Of a stretch of DNA of 59,574 bases, positions 50,652 to 59,391 are shown piece by piece. Positions within the stretch are counted from its first letter, which is position 1, and every line of letters begins with the position of its first letter. The translations under genes were made by a program, and so were the position numbers. The notes beneath the pieces are model-generated. The model was not told the origin of the DNA. It was given only the letters and a program-made list of their open reading frames with translations, and did no database searches. The DNA comes from JAATGA01 sp047605605 (lineage in GTDB: Bacteria > Pseudomonadota > Alphaproteobacteria > Rhodobacterales > Rhodobacteraceae). Location of the stretch: positions 1 to 59,574 of the forward strand of contig JASGFG010000011.1 in the NCBI GenBank assembly GCA_047605605.1, in the 5' to 3' direction.

Positions 50652-51340
50652 GCTTCGACCGCTCGATCAAGATCGCGCCGTCGATCCTGTCTGCGGATTT
50701 CGCGAATTTCGGTGCGGAATGCCGGGCGATCGAGGATCAGGGCGCGGACTGGGTGCATGTCGACGTGATGGACGGCCATTTCGTGCCGAACATCACCTTC
50801 GGCCCGGCGATGTGCAAGGCGATCCGCCCGCATATCAAGACCGTCATGGACGTGCACCTGATGATCGCGCCGGTCGATCCCTATATCGAGGCTTTCGCCG
50901 AGGCGGGGGCCGACATCATCTCCGCCCATCTGGAGGCGGGGCCGCATATCCACCGCACATTGCAAGCCATCCGTGCGGCGGGGGCGAAGGCCGGGCTGGC
51001 GATCAACCCCGGCACGCCGGTCGAGGCGGTGGACCACCTGCTGGACCTTACCGACCTGATCTGCGTGATGACGGTGAACCCCGGTTTCGGCGGGCAGAAG
51101 TTCATCCATTCCCAGATCGAAAAGGTGCGCCGCCTGCGAGCGATGATCGGCGACCGCCCGGTGCATATCGAGATCGACGGCGGCGTGACGCCGGAAACCG
51201 CACCTCTGGTCGTGGCGGCGGGGGCCGATGTGCTGGTCGCGGGATCGGCGGTGTTCAAGGGTGGCTCGGTCGCCGATCCCGCCCCCTATGGCGCCAACAT
51301 CCGCGCCATCCGCGCCGCGGCCCGGGCGACGGGGCTGTGA
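50648..51340 (+). CDS. rpe: Ribulose-phosphate 3-epimerase
   Basis: This 230-residue TIM-barrel enzyme interconverts ribulose 5-phosphate and xylulose 5-phosphate. Signature segments are IAPSILSADFANFG, VHVDVMDGHFVPNITFGP (metal and catalytic Asp/His), MDVHLMIAPVDPYI, VMTVNPGFGGQKFI and IEIDGGVTPETAPL (catalytic Asp). Coupled to tal in front (ATGA) and to gph behind (GTGA), a pentose phosphate mini-operon. Confidence 0.97.
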   Translation: MSFDRSIKIAPSILSADFANFGAECRAIEDQGADWVHVDVMDGHFVPNITFGPAMCKAIRPHIKTVMDVHLMIAPVDPYIEAFAEAGADIISAHLEAGPHIHRTLQAIRAAGAKAGLAINPGTPVEAVDHLLDLTDLICVMTVNPGFGGQKFIHSQIEKVRRLRAMIGDRPVHIEIDGGVTPETAPLVVAAGADVLVAGSAVFKGGSVADPAPYGANIRAIRAAARATGL

Positions 51341-51996
51341 CCGCGCGCGCCGCCATCGTCTTCGATCTGGACGGCACGCTGGTCGACAGCGTGCCGGATC
51401 TGCATGTCGCGGCGAATGCCATGCTGGCCGAGGCGGGGCTTGCGCCGCTGGACCTCGCCACCGTGACCTCTTTCGTCGGGCATGGCATTCCCAATCTGGT
51501 CCGCCGGGTGATGGCGGCCAGAGGCATCGCGCCGGACCGCGAGGCGGCGATGCAATCCGTCATGCTGCGCCATTATCTCGCGCATCCCGCCGACCTGACG
51601 CGCCCCTATCCGGCCGTGCCCCAGGTGTTGCAGGACCTGCGTGAACAGGGCTTTGCCCTGGGCGTCTGTACCAACAAGCTGCGGGAGCCGGCGATGGCCA
51701 TTCTGGACGCGCTGGACCTGACGCGGCATTTCGGCGTGGTGATCGGCGGCGATTCCACTCCGCAGCGCAAGCCCGATCCCGCGCCGCTGTTCGCGGCCTA
51801 TGCCGCGCTTGGCGGCGCGCCGCTGCTTTACGTCGGCGACAGCGAAGTCGATGCCGAAACCGCCCAGGCGGCAGGAATTGCCTTTGCCCTTTTCACCCGT
51901 GGCTATCGGACCACGCCGGTCGACCAGTTGCCGCACAGGATCAGCTTTGACGACTTTGCCATGCTGCCCGGTCACGTCGCGGCCTTGTCGGGCTGA
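51337..51996 (+). CDS. gph: Phosphoglycolate phosphatase (HAD superfamily)
   Basis: The 219-residue HAD phosphatase has motif I FDLDGTLVDSVPDL, motif II in GVCTNK, motif III lysine in GGDSTPQRKPDP and motif IV YVGDSEVDAETA. This is the Gph pattern; it removes phosphate from 2-phosphoglycolate made by oxygenase or repair reactions. GTG start overlapping the rpe stop. Pairing of rpe and gph is common. It ends 11 nt from the convergent flgI. Confidence 0.93.
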   Translation: MTARAAIVFDLDGTLVDSVPDLHVAANAMLAEAGLAPLDLATVTSFVGHGIPNLVRRVMAARGIAPDREAAMQSVMLRHYLAHPADLTRPYPAVPQVLQDLREQGFALGVCTNKLREPAMAILDALDLTRHFGVVIGGDSTPQRKPDPAPLFAAYAALGGAPLLYVGDSEVDAETAQAAGIAFALFTRGYRTTPVDQLPHRISFDDFAMLPGHVAALSG

Positions 51997-52007
51997 ACCG
52001 CCGCGCA

Positions 52008-53102
52008 TCAGTTCACCAGAAATTCGGCATGGAGCGCCCCTGCCGCATTGATGCTTTTCAGGATGTCGATCATGTCGTTCGGCGCGACGCCAAGCGCGTT
52101 CAGCCCGGCGACGACCTGCGACAGGCTGGTGCCGCCCTCGACCTCTGCAAGGCCCGTTCCGGGGTCCTGGGCCAGATCGGCGCTGCTGCGCGGAACGACG
52201 ACGGTTTCCCCCTCGCTGAACGGGTTGGGCTGCACGACCAGCGGGCTTTCCTCGACCCGCAGCGTCAGGCCGCCCTGGGCCACGGCCACGCGGCTGATCC
52301 GCACATCGGCCCCCATCACGATGGTGCCGGACCGCTGATCCACCACCACGCGCGCGCGCGTTTCCGGCTCGACCGTGATGCGTTCGATCCGGCCGATGGC
52401 GTGGGCGGGCGACCGCAATCCGGCGGCGTCGAGGTCGATCTGCACCGTTCCCGCATCCAGCATCAACGCCGCCCCGCGTCCGAGTTCGCGGTTCACCGCA
52501 GCCTCGATCCGGGCCGCAGTGGTGAAATCCGCATCGCGCAACGCCATGCGCAGGACGCGCGACTGGGAGAAGTCGAACTCCACCTCGCGCTCCACCCGCG
52601 CGCCCGAGGGGATGGTGCCCGCGGTCGGAACCCCGCGCACCACCTTTGCCGCCTCGCCTTCGGCCGAGGCGCCACCGGCGATGATCGTGCCCTGCGCCAC
52701 CGCATAGATCTGGCCATCCGCGCCGTTCAGCGGCGTCATGACCAGCGTGCCGCCCAGCAGGCTGCCGGCATCGCCGATGGCCGAAACCGTCACGTCGATC
52801 TGCGCCCCCGCGCGGGCAAAGGCGGGCAGGGTCGCGGTCACGAAGACGGCAGCGACGTTCTTCGGACGATAGGCCTCGCCCGCGACATTGACGCCCAGAC
52901 GTTCCAGGATGTTCGACATGATCTCTTCGGTGAAGGGCGCGTTGCGAATGCCGTCGCCGGTGCCGTTCAGCCCGACGACCAGCCCGTATCCGACCAGATC
53001 GTTGCCGCGCACGCCGTCGAATTCGACCAGATCCTTGATCCTGACCGGGCCGGCCGTGGCAAATGCCGGGATCAACAGGAAAAGCGCCAGCCATCGCAGC
53101 AT
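52008..53102 (-). CDS. flgI: Flagellar basal-body P-ring protein FlgI
   Basis: The 364-residue periplasmic protein forms the P ring in the peptidoglycan layer. A signal peptide (LRWLALFLLIPAFATA) is followed by FlgI hallmarks: VRIKDLVEFDGVRGNDLVGYGLVVGLNGTGD, NVAAVFVTATLPAFARAGAQIDVTVSAIGDA, SLLGGTLVMTPL and VVVDQRSGTIVMGADVRISRVAVA. The ATG at 53102 shares one base with the flgL stop; a GTG three bases earlier is an alternative. Last gene of the flagellar block. Confidence 0.96.
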   Translation of the reverse strand: MLRWLALFLLIPAFATAGPVRIKDLVEFDGVRGNDLVGYGLVVGLNGTGDGIRNAPFTEEIMSNILERLGVNVAGEAYRPKNVAAVFVTATLPAFARAGAQIDVTVSAIGDAGSLLGGTLVMTPLNGADGQIYAVAQGTIIAGGASAEGEAAKVVRGVPTAGTIPSGARVEREVEFDFSQSRVLRMALRDADFTTAARIEAAVNRELGRGAALMLDAGTVQIDLDAAGLRSPAHAIGRIERITVEPETRARVVVDQRSGTIVMGADVRISRVAVAQGGLTLRVEESPLVVQPNPFSEGETVVVPRSSADLAQDPGTGLAEVEGGTSLSQVVAGLNALGVAPNDMIDILKSINAAGALHAEFLVN

Positions 53103-54103
53103 CACAGATACTCCAGCAGGCTCAGGTTGCCCAGACGCGCGGTCAGGGCATACAGCAGGTTCAGCTGCGTCTCTGCCTCATCCAGACGGGTCGACGCCTC
53201 ATAGGAATCGACCGAGACCAGGTCGGATCGTGCGACCTTCAGGGCGCTCGTCTCGGTTTCGTTGCGGGTCGCGGCGGTATCGACCTGCGCCTCGACAATG
53301 CCGATGCGGGCAGCCAGATAGGCGCGGCCCGTTTCCGCCTCGGCCAGCTTTTCGCCTGCGGCGGCCGCCAGATCGGCACGGGCGGCCGTGTCGCCCGCCA
53401 GAACCCCGGTGTCCAGAAGGGCAGCCATGGCAAGGCCTTTCAGAACCTCGCGGATCGCGGGATCGTCGGCCGTGACCGAAAGTTGCGCCGTCTCTCCGGG
53501 CGCGACCGTCACGCCCGGACGCGCCGCACCGCCCTGATAGGCAATGGCGGAAAATCCGGCCGGATCGTCGAACCACGCCGAAACCGCGGCCTCTACATCC
53601 GCCGCGGTGGTGGCACCGGCGGTTGCGGCGCTCAACGCGGCAAGGATGTCCTCGGCACCGGCAACGGCCGCGCCGGAACTGTTCACCCCGGCGAAGATGG
53701 TTTTGTCGCCGACGCGGGCATTCAGCGCCGAAACCGCGGTGGCGAACCGCTGGCGCGCATCGGCGCCCAGGGCATCGACGGACTGTTCGCCCGACCCCGA
53801 GGCGGCGGTCAGCAGTTGCGGGCCAAGATCGGTCGCCAGCGTGCCGATGGTGTCCAGCGCCGTCTGCATCCCCTGTGCCAGCAGGGTCATCTGCGCCGTC
53901 GCGCTGCGAAAGGCGTCGATCCGCGTCAGCGCGGTTTCGATCCCGGCGAGCGCGGACACGTTCCCGCCCAGATGGGCCGCGGTGTCCTGCGCGATGCCGG
54001 TTGTCAGCTCTCCCGACAGGGTCTGCATCTCGGATTTCAGCGCGGATTGCTGTCGGCGCAGCAGCAGCGTCTGTGTCATGTCGCCCAGCGAGGTGATGGT
54101 CAT
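53102..54103 (-). CDS. flgL: Flagellar hook-associated protein FlgL (HAP3)
   Basis: The 333-residue hook-filament junction protein has flagellin-like ends: an N-terminal helix region (TSLGDMTQTLLLRRQQSALKSEMQTLSGELTTG) and C-terminal LVSVDSYEASTRLDEAETQLNLLYALTARLGNLSLLEYL. The middle part has VGDKTIFAGVNSSG, also typical. It directly follows flgK (3 nt) and overlaps flgI, the usual hook-junction order. Confidence 0.92.
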   Translation of the reverse strand: MTITSLGDMTQTLLLRRQQSALKSEMQTLSGELTTGIAQDTAAHLGGNVSALAGIETALTRIDAFRSATAQMTLLAQGMQTALDTIGTLATDLGPQLLTAASGSGEQSVDALGADARQRFATAVSALNARVGDKTIFAGVNSSGAAVAGAEDILAALSAATAGATTAADVEAAVSAWFDDPAGFSAIAYQGGAARPGVTVAPGETAQLSVTADDPAIREVLKGLAMAALLDTGVLAGDTAARADLAAAAGEKLAEAETGRAYLAARIGIVEAQVDTAATRNETETSALKVARSDLVSVDSYEASTRLDEAETQLNLLYALTARLGNLSLLEYL

Positions 54104-54106
54104 GGC

Positions 54107-55549
54107 CTATATCTCCAACAGGGTCTGGATCATCGCATCGACGGTCTGGATGACCTTGGCATTGGCCGCATAGGCCTGTTCGATCAGCAGCAGGTTCTGC
54201 AATTCCACATCGGTGTCGACGCCCTTTGCCGCCTCTTCGGATTGCAGCACCTCGGCGCGGGCGGCGGCGTGGCTGGCGCTGCTTTCCGCGGCCAAGCGAT
54301 CCGAGGCGACAGAAGACAGCAGATCCGCGGCCAGGCCCGAAAAGCTGCGGCTGGCCGGGATCAGACTGCCCGAAGCCGTCGCCCGGCTTTCCGTCAGCGC
54401 CTGGTCCATCGCCGTCAGCAGGCTGCCATCGCCCGAAGCGCCGCTGGTCGCGGCACCCAGCCCGTCGCGCAGCCGCCAGAGCGCGCCGCCCTGCCCGGTG
54501 TCCACCGCGGCGTTCAGGGATAACCGCTGCGCCAGCCCGGTTTCCGCCGTGGCCGAAAAGGCCAGGCCGCCATCGGTGAAAAGCCCCGCCTCACCCGTGG
54601 CCAGCGTCGGGTCGATGTCCGCAAACCGTTCCATCAGATCGCGTGCCACGGCATCCAGTTGGGCCTGCGCGTCGGGCGCCAGATCGTCGCGCACCGAAAA
54701 GGCGGCGCTCAGCGTGCCGCCGCCGAAACTGCCGCTTTCCGCCGCCGAAACCGCCTTGCCGTTCAGCGTCAGCCCCGACAGCGCGCCCGAGGCCAGCGTC
54801 ATGTCGGGCGTGATCGTCCCCGTGGCCTGAAACCCCAGATCCGAGGCGCGTGCGCCGTCCACCAGCAGCGCCCCCCCCTTGGTGTAAAGCGTGACCTGCC
54901 CGTCGTCCCGCGCCACCTCGCGCAGCGGCACGATGTCCGACACACTGTCGATGACCTGCTGGCGCTGGTCCATCAGTGCCGAGGTGTCGCGTCCCTGTGC
55001 CGAAAGCCGGACGATCCTGGCGTTCAGGTCCGCCACTTGGTCGAGAGCCGTGTTCAGCCGGTCCACCTGCGAGGCGATGCTGGAATCCGCCTCCTGACGC
55101 GCGGTCTGCACCGTATCGGAGGCCGAATTCAGCGCCGCGACCACCGATTTCGCCGTGCTGGCGACGGTGGCAAGCTGCGCATCGCTTTCCGGGCTGGCGG
55201 CGGCAGAAACCAGCGCCGCGTCAAAGGCGGCAATCTTCGCGGTCAGCCCCCCTTCATCCTCGGCCGCGCCCAGGGCATCCTCCAGCCCGGTCAGGAAATC
55301 GGCACGCAGGCTGCTTCCGCCGGCCGCAGCCTCGGCCCCGCGCCGTTCCGCCGTCAGCGCCGGGTCGGTGGCGCGCTGGACGCCCACGACCTGAACCCCC
55401 GATCCTGTGGTGCGCGAGGTCAGGACAAGTTCGCGCACGGCATAGCCATCGGTCGTCGCGTTGGCGATGTTGGAGGACACGATTTCGGCCGCCCGCGAAC
55501 TGGCGGTCAGGCCGGTCAGCGCGCCGGTCAGCGTGGTGGTCAGGCCCAT
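54107..55549 (-). CDS. flgK: Flagellar hook-associated protein FlgK (HAP1)
   Basis: The 480-residue protein sits between hook and FlgL. The N-terminus LTGALTGLTASSRAAEIVSSNIANATTDGYAVRELVL is the flagellar rod/hook signature, and the C-terminus NLLLIEQAYAANAKVIQTVDAMIQTLLEI is the closing helix of FlgK. The middle is alanine/serine-rich and variable. It lies 9 nt after flgE and 3 nt before flgL. Confidence 0.95.
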   Translation of the reverse strand: MGLTTTLTGALTGLTASSRAAEIVSSNIANATTDGYAVRELVLTSRTTGSGVQVVGVQRATDPALTAERRGAEAAAGGSSLRADFLTGLEDALGAAEDEGGLTAKIAAFDAALVSAAASPESDAQLATVASTAKSVVAALNSASDTVQTARQEADSSIASQVDRLNTALDQVADLNARIVRLSAQGRDTSALMDQRQQVIDSVSDIVPLREVARDDGQVTLYTKGGALLVDGARASDLGFQATGTITPDMTLASGALSGLTLNGKAVSAAESGSFGGGTLSAAFSVRDDLAPDAQAQLDAVARDLMERFADIDPTLATGEAGLFTDGGLAFSATAETGLAQRLSLNAAVDTGQGGALWRLRDGLGAATSGASGDGSLLTAMDQALTESRATASGSLIPASRSFSGLAADLLSSVASDRLAAESSASHAAARAEVLQSEEAAKGVDTDVELQNLLLIEQAYAANAKVIQTVDAMIQTLLEI

Positions 55550-55558
55550 GGCAGCCCC

Positions 55559-56860
55559 CTATCGTTTGAGGTTGGTGGTTTCCTGCAACATCTCGTCCAC
55601 CGTCTGGATGACCTTGGCGTTCGAGGAATAGGCGCGTTGCGTCTGGATCAGCTGGGTCAGTTCGGTCGCCACATCGGTGGAGGATTCCTCGCGCGAATAG
55701 CCCGAAATCGTGCCGGTCGGCCCCGTGCCCGCATCCCATAGATAGAAGGATCCCGAGGCCGGGGTCATCCGATAGGTCTGGTTGTCCAGCGCGATCAGCC
55801 CGTTGGTATTGGCGACATCCACGACCGGGACCTGCCAGATGCAGCGGCTGAATCCCTGATCATAGGTGGCATAAAGCTTGCCCGATTCGTCGAAGGCCAC
55901 CGAAACCAGGCTGCCCACGGCCGAGCCGTTCTTGGTGACGGTGCCGGGATAATAGCTGTCGGAAAGCTGGGTCAGACCGCTGTTCGATCCGGGCTTGCCG
56001 ATGGTCAGCGCGATCGTGCCCCCCGCCACGCCGATATCCATGGTTCCCGTCGTGGCGTCATAGGCGCCCCCGGATACGGTGGCGACCGAAGCCAGCGTCC
56101 CGCCCGATCCCTGCGTCGCATCGAAGGTCAACGTATACTCGCCGACGACACTGCCCGAGACGCCATCCGTAACGGTCATCGTCCAGGCGTTGGACGAGCC
56201 GCTGGCCGGCACGTCCGGCGTGAATGTCACCGTCATCGTCTGCGAATTGCCCAGGTTGTCGAAATATTCGACCGGAATCTCGATCGGGTCGTTCGACGCT
56301 CCCGCCGCCGTCCAGGTGGCGGGCAGGTTGGCCGAGATCGAGGCCGTGGTGGTCGGGTTCGCCGCATACTGGTTCGCGGTCACATTCACGGGTTTTAGAG
56401 CGGACAGGCTGTCGCGCGGATAGGAGCCGATGCTGCCATCCGCCGCCGCGGGCCAGCCCAGAAGCACCTCGCCCGTCGCGGTGCGAAGGATGCCATCCTC
56501 GTCAGGATAGAACGACCCGGTGGTGGCCAGGGTCACAGGATAGGAGCCGCTGGACGAATCGACCGCCGAAATCGTGGTGACGGGAATGAACCCGCTGCCA
56601 TTCACGGCGATGTCCGTGGCACTCGACGTGCCGATCAGCGGGCCGCGTTCGTCGATCAGCCGCAGGCTGGTGGTGCGCACGCCCCCGGCGGAATAGGTCG
56701 ATGAACTGCCGCTGCTGGTGACGACCGAATGAAAATCCGTCTCGGCCCGCTTGTAGCCATAGGTCGACGAGTTCGCGATATTGTCGGAAATCGTCGCCAG
56801 CTTGCTGGCGTTGGCATTCAGCCCCGCCACCCCCGCATTCAGCGATGAGGAAATCGTCAT
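55559..56860 (-). CDS. flgE: Flagellar hook protein FlgE
   Basis: The 433-residue hook subunit begins SSSLNAGVAGLNANASKLATISDNIANSSTYGYKRAETDFHSVV, the hook signature; FlgE-type middle domains follow (GWPAAADGSIG, VEYFDNLGNSQTMTVTF). It ends QLIQTQRAYSSNAKVIQTVDEMLQETTNLKR. Serine/glycine/threonine-rich, as hooks are. A sigma-28-like promoter lies 61-87 bp upstream, partly within the 3' end of motB, so flgE-K-L-I may be transcribed separately from motB. Confidence 0.95.
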   Translation of the reverse strand: MTISSSLNAGVAGLNANASKLATISDNIANSSTYGYKRAETDFHSVVTSSGSSSTYSAGGVRTTSLRLIDERGPLIGTSSATDIAVNGSGFIPVTTISAVDSSSGSYPVTLATTGSFYPDEDGILRTATGEVLLGWPAAADGSIGSYPRDSLSALKPVNVTANQYAANPTTTASISANLPATWTAAGASNDPIEIPVEYFDNLGNSQTMTVTFTPDVPASGSSNAWTMTVTDGVSGSVVGEYTLTFDATQGSGGTLASVATVSGGAYDATTGTMDIGVAGGTIALTIGKPGSNSGLTQLSDSYYPGTVTKNGSAVGSLVSVAFDESGKLYATYDQGFSRCIWQVPVVDVANTNGLIALDNQTYRMTPASGSFYLWDAGTGPTGTISGYSREESSTDVATELTQLIQTQRAYSSNAKVIQTVDEMLQETTNLKR

Positions 56861-56920
56861 CGGTCGCGCCTTTCTGCACTTCGCCCCATTGTCCGGGGCA
56901 AAGGTGCGCGCGCGCTCTTA

Positions 56921-56947
56921 AGATCGGCCTAACGGCGGATGGATTTA
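56921..56947 (-). promoter_or_regulatory. Sigma-28 (FliA)-like flagellar promoter before flgE
   Basis: On the minus strand TAAA (56944-56947, overlapping the motB stop codon) and GCCGATCT (56921-56928) are separated by exactly 15 bp. The classical sigma-28 consensus is TAAA-N15-GCCGATAA; 10 of 12 defined positions match. It directs transcription toward flgE. Confidence 0.65.
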
Positions 56948-57778
56948 TCGGTCCCGCCGCAAAAGGACGACCTCGACCCGGTTGTTGCGCGCCACGGTCG
57001 GATCGGCCGTGACGGGCGCGCGGTCGGCATGGCCGGTGATGCGGGCAAACCTGTCGGGCGCCAGTCCCTTGGCCTCGATCATGGCGCGCAGCGCCTGCGC
57101 CCGCGCGGCGGAAAGCGGCCAGGCCGGATTTTCGATCAGCGTTATGGGATAGGAATGCACATAGCCCTCGACCGCCAGCCGGTTCGTCGCCAGCGACAGC
57201 ACATCGGCCAGAAGCCCGGCAATTTCGGCTGTGATGGCGGTCGGTTGCGCGGTTTCCTCCTGGAAAAGCGGCGAATCGGGCAAGTCGAACAGTTCGATCA
57301 CCAGCCCTTCGTCCGTCACGCGGGTGATGACGTGGCGCAGCAGGCGTTCCATCGTCATGCTTTCGCCCCCGCGCGCCGTCAGGCGCTGTTCGACGGCGCG
57401 CATCGCCTGATCGGGGCTGTCGCTCTCGGCCGTTCCGCTGTCGCCGCGCGGCCGGTCGCTTTCGGCGGGACGCTCCATCGTGGCGCCGGTTCCGGTCTGG
57501 GCCAGCGTCTGTTCCGACAGGACGGAATCACCCCCCATCGCGCCCTCGCCGCCGCCCGAAATCCGGCTGATCGGAACCGCGGGATTGAAATAATCCGCCA
57601 GCCCCTTGCGTTGCTTTTCCGTCGTCGCGTTCAGCAGCCACATCAGCATGAAGAAGGCCATCATGGCCGTCACGAAATCGGCATAGGCAACCTTCCACGC
57701 CCCACCGTGGTGGCCCCCGCCCGCGACAATCTTCTTCCGCTTGATGACGACTGGCGCGGCATTCGACTGCCCGGCCAT
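56945..57778 (-). CDS. motB: Flagellar motor stator protein MotB
   Basis: The 277-residue stator subunit anchors the motor to peptidoglycan. The N-terminal block KKIVAGGGHHGGAWKVAYADFVTAMMAFFMLMWLLN holds the proton-binding aspartate (D34) in its single transmembrane helix. The C-terminal OmpA-like domain (from about 165: VEGYVHSYPITLIENPAWPLSAARAQALRAMIEAKG and RITGHADRAPV, RNNRVEVVLLRR) binds the cell wall. A linker of polar residues separates them. motA is not in the window. Confidence 0.95.
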   Translation of the reverse strand: MAGQSNAAPVVIKRKKIVAGGGHHGGAWKVAYADFVTAMMAFFMLMWLLNATTEKQRKGLADYFNPAVPISRISGGGEGAMGGDSVLSEQTLAQTGTGATMERPAESDRPRGDSGTAESDSPDQAMRAVEQRLTARGGESMTMERLLRHVITRVTDEGLVIELFDLPDSPLFQEETAQPTAITAEIAGLLADVLSLATNRLAVEGYVHSYPITLIENPAWPLSAARAQALRAMIEAKGLAPDRFARITGHADRAPVTADPTVARNNRVEVVLLRRDR

Positions 57779-57863
57779 CCGTTCACCCCGTATTCACACC
57801 CGTCGCAAGCAATAGACGGAGAGGGGTTTACGCGGCCTTAACCTGTGCAATTCGCCCGAGAGG

Positions 57864-59390
57864 TCACAGAAAGGCCCCGATTGCCACGCCGATCCCCGTC
57901 AGCAGCCCGCCGGCGACGAACCACCAGACCGGGTTTGCCGGCGCAGGGGGCGGCGGTGGCGGCGGTTCCGACTGGCGGATCAGCGCCGCCTCGGCCAGAC
58001 GCGGCAGGCGGGGGCCGAACCGCGCCAGCACGCGCGCGGTGCGGCCCAGATCGCGCACCAGCGCGCGGGGGCCAAGGTTTTCGCGGATATACCCCTCTAC
58101 CACGGGCCTTGCGACCTGCCAGATGTTGATGTGGGGATCCAGACTGCGGGCCACGCCCTCGACCACCACCATGGTGCGTTGCAGCAAGATCAGCTCGGTC
58201 CGCGTGGCCATCCCGAACCGTTCCGTCACCTCGAACAGAAAGGCCAGCAGGCGGGCCATGGATACCCGACTGGCCTCCATGCCGAAGATCGGCTCGCCCA
58301 CGGCGCGCAGGGCGCGGGCGAAATCGTCGATGTCGCGGTCGGCGGGGACGTAGCCCGCCTCGAAATGCACCTCGGCCACGCGGCGATAGTCGCGGGCGAT
58401 GAAGCCCATCAGAATCTCGGCATAGACGCGGCGGGTGTATTCGTCGATCTGGCCCATGATGCCGAAATCATAGGCGATGATCGCGCCATCGGCCCCGACC
58501 TTGAGGTTGCCCTGATGCATGTCGGCGTGGAAATAGCCGTCGCGCAGCGCATGGCTCAGGAACAGCTGCAACACCCGCGCCCCAAGCGCCACGCGGTCAT
58601 GCCCCGCCGCATCCAGCGCCTCGATGTCGCCTAGGGGGATGCCCTCGGCCCAGTCCATCGTCATCACCCGCTTGCCCGACAGACCCCAATGGGGTTTCGG
58701 CACGCGGAACCCCGCATCCTTCGCGGTATTCGCCGCGAACTCCGACGCTGACGCCGCCTCCAGCCGGAGGTCCAGTTCGCCCTGCACGGTGTTGTCGAAA
58801 TGCGCGATCACATCCGTGGGTCGCAACCGGCGCGAGGCGGGCGAGACCACCTCGATCATCCGGGCGGCGAAATAGAAGGCGTCGATGTCGCGGCGAAAGG
58901 CGCGCTCGATACCGGGGCGCAGCACCTTGACCGCAACCTCGGCGCCCGTATCCGCCAGCCGCGCCCGATGGACCTGCGCGATGGAGGCGGCGGCGACGGG
59001 TTCCGAGAACTCGCTGAACTCCTCGGCCACGCTCATCCCGGTTTCCTCGGCAAAGGTCGCGCGCGCGATCCCGGTCGGGAAGGGGGGCAGGCGGTCCTGC
59101 AACATGCGCAGCTGGTCGGCCAGCTCGTCCCCCACCACATCGGGGCGGGTGGACAGGACCTGCCCGAACTTGATGTAGGCGGGGCCGAGCGCGGTGATCG
59201 CCCGCGTCACCGGCGGCAGGGCCGGGTCGCCGCGATAGCCCAGCCAGCGGAAGGGCATCCCCATCACGCGGGCGAGGAACCGCAGCCGGGGCGAAACCTC
59301 CATCGCCTCCAGCGCGATGCCCATGGCGCCGGTGCGCTCGAATGTGGCGCCGGTGCGGATCAGCCGCCAGAGGTTGTGCGGCCCCCGCAT
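57864..59390 (-). CDS. ubiB: UbiB: ABC1/AarF-type kinase-like protein for ubiquinone biosynthesis
   Basis: The 508-residue protein has the UbiB-type N-terminal KxGQ motif (IKFGQVLSTRPD), the alanine-rich loop PVAAASIAQVHRA that replaces the P-loop, and kinase-like catalytic HADMHQGNLKVG and AYDFGIMGQID. Two C-terminal hydrophobic segments (ending VWWFVAGGLLTGIGVAIGAFL) anchor it to the inner membrane. UbiB is required for ubiquinone synthesis or handling. It begins 1 nt after the ubiE stop codon. Confidence 0.95.
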   Translation of the reverse strand: MRGPHNLWRLIRTGATFERTGAMGIALEAMEVSPRLRFLARVMGMPFRWLGYRGDPALPPVTRAITALGPAYIKFGQVLSTRPDVVGDELADQLRMLQDRLPPFPTGIARATFAEETGMSVAEEFSEFSEPVAAASIAQVHRARLADTGAEVAVKVLRPGIERAFRRDIDAFYFAARMIEVVSPASRRLRPTDVIAHFDNTVQGELDLRLEAASASEFAANTAKDAGFRVPKPHWGLSGKRVMTMDWAEGIPLGDIEALDAAGHDRVALGARVLQLFLSHALRDGYFHADMHQGNLKVGADGAIIAYDFGIMGQIDEYTRRVYAEILMGFIARDYRRVAEVHFEAGYVPADRDIDDFARALRAVGEPIFGMEASRVSMARLLAFLFEVTERFGMATRTELILLQRTMVVVEGVARSLDPHINIWQVARPVVEGYIRENLGPRALVRDLGRTARVLARFGPRLPRLAEAALIRQSEPPPPPPPAPANPVWWFVAGGLLTGIGVAIGAFL

Positions 59391-59391
59391 C

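Noticed and set aside
57779..57863. Sigma-54 or sigma-28 promoter upstream of motB
   Set aside because: A GG...TTGCA-like pair and a TAAA occur, but spacing (7 instead of 10 bp between GG and GC; no GCCGAT 15 bp after TAAA) does not fit either consensus.
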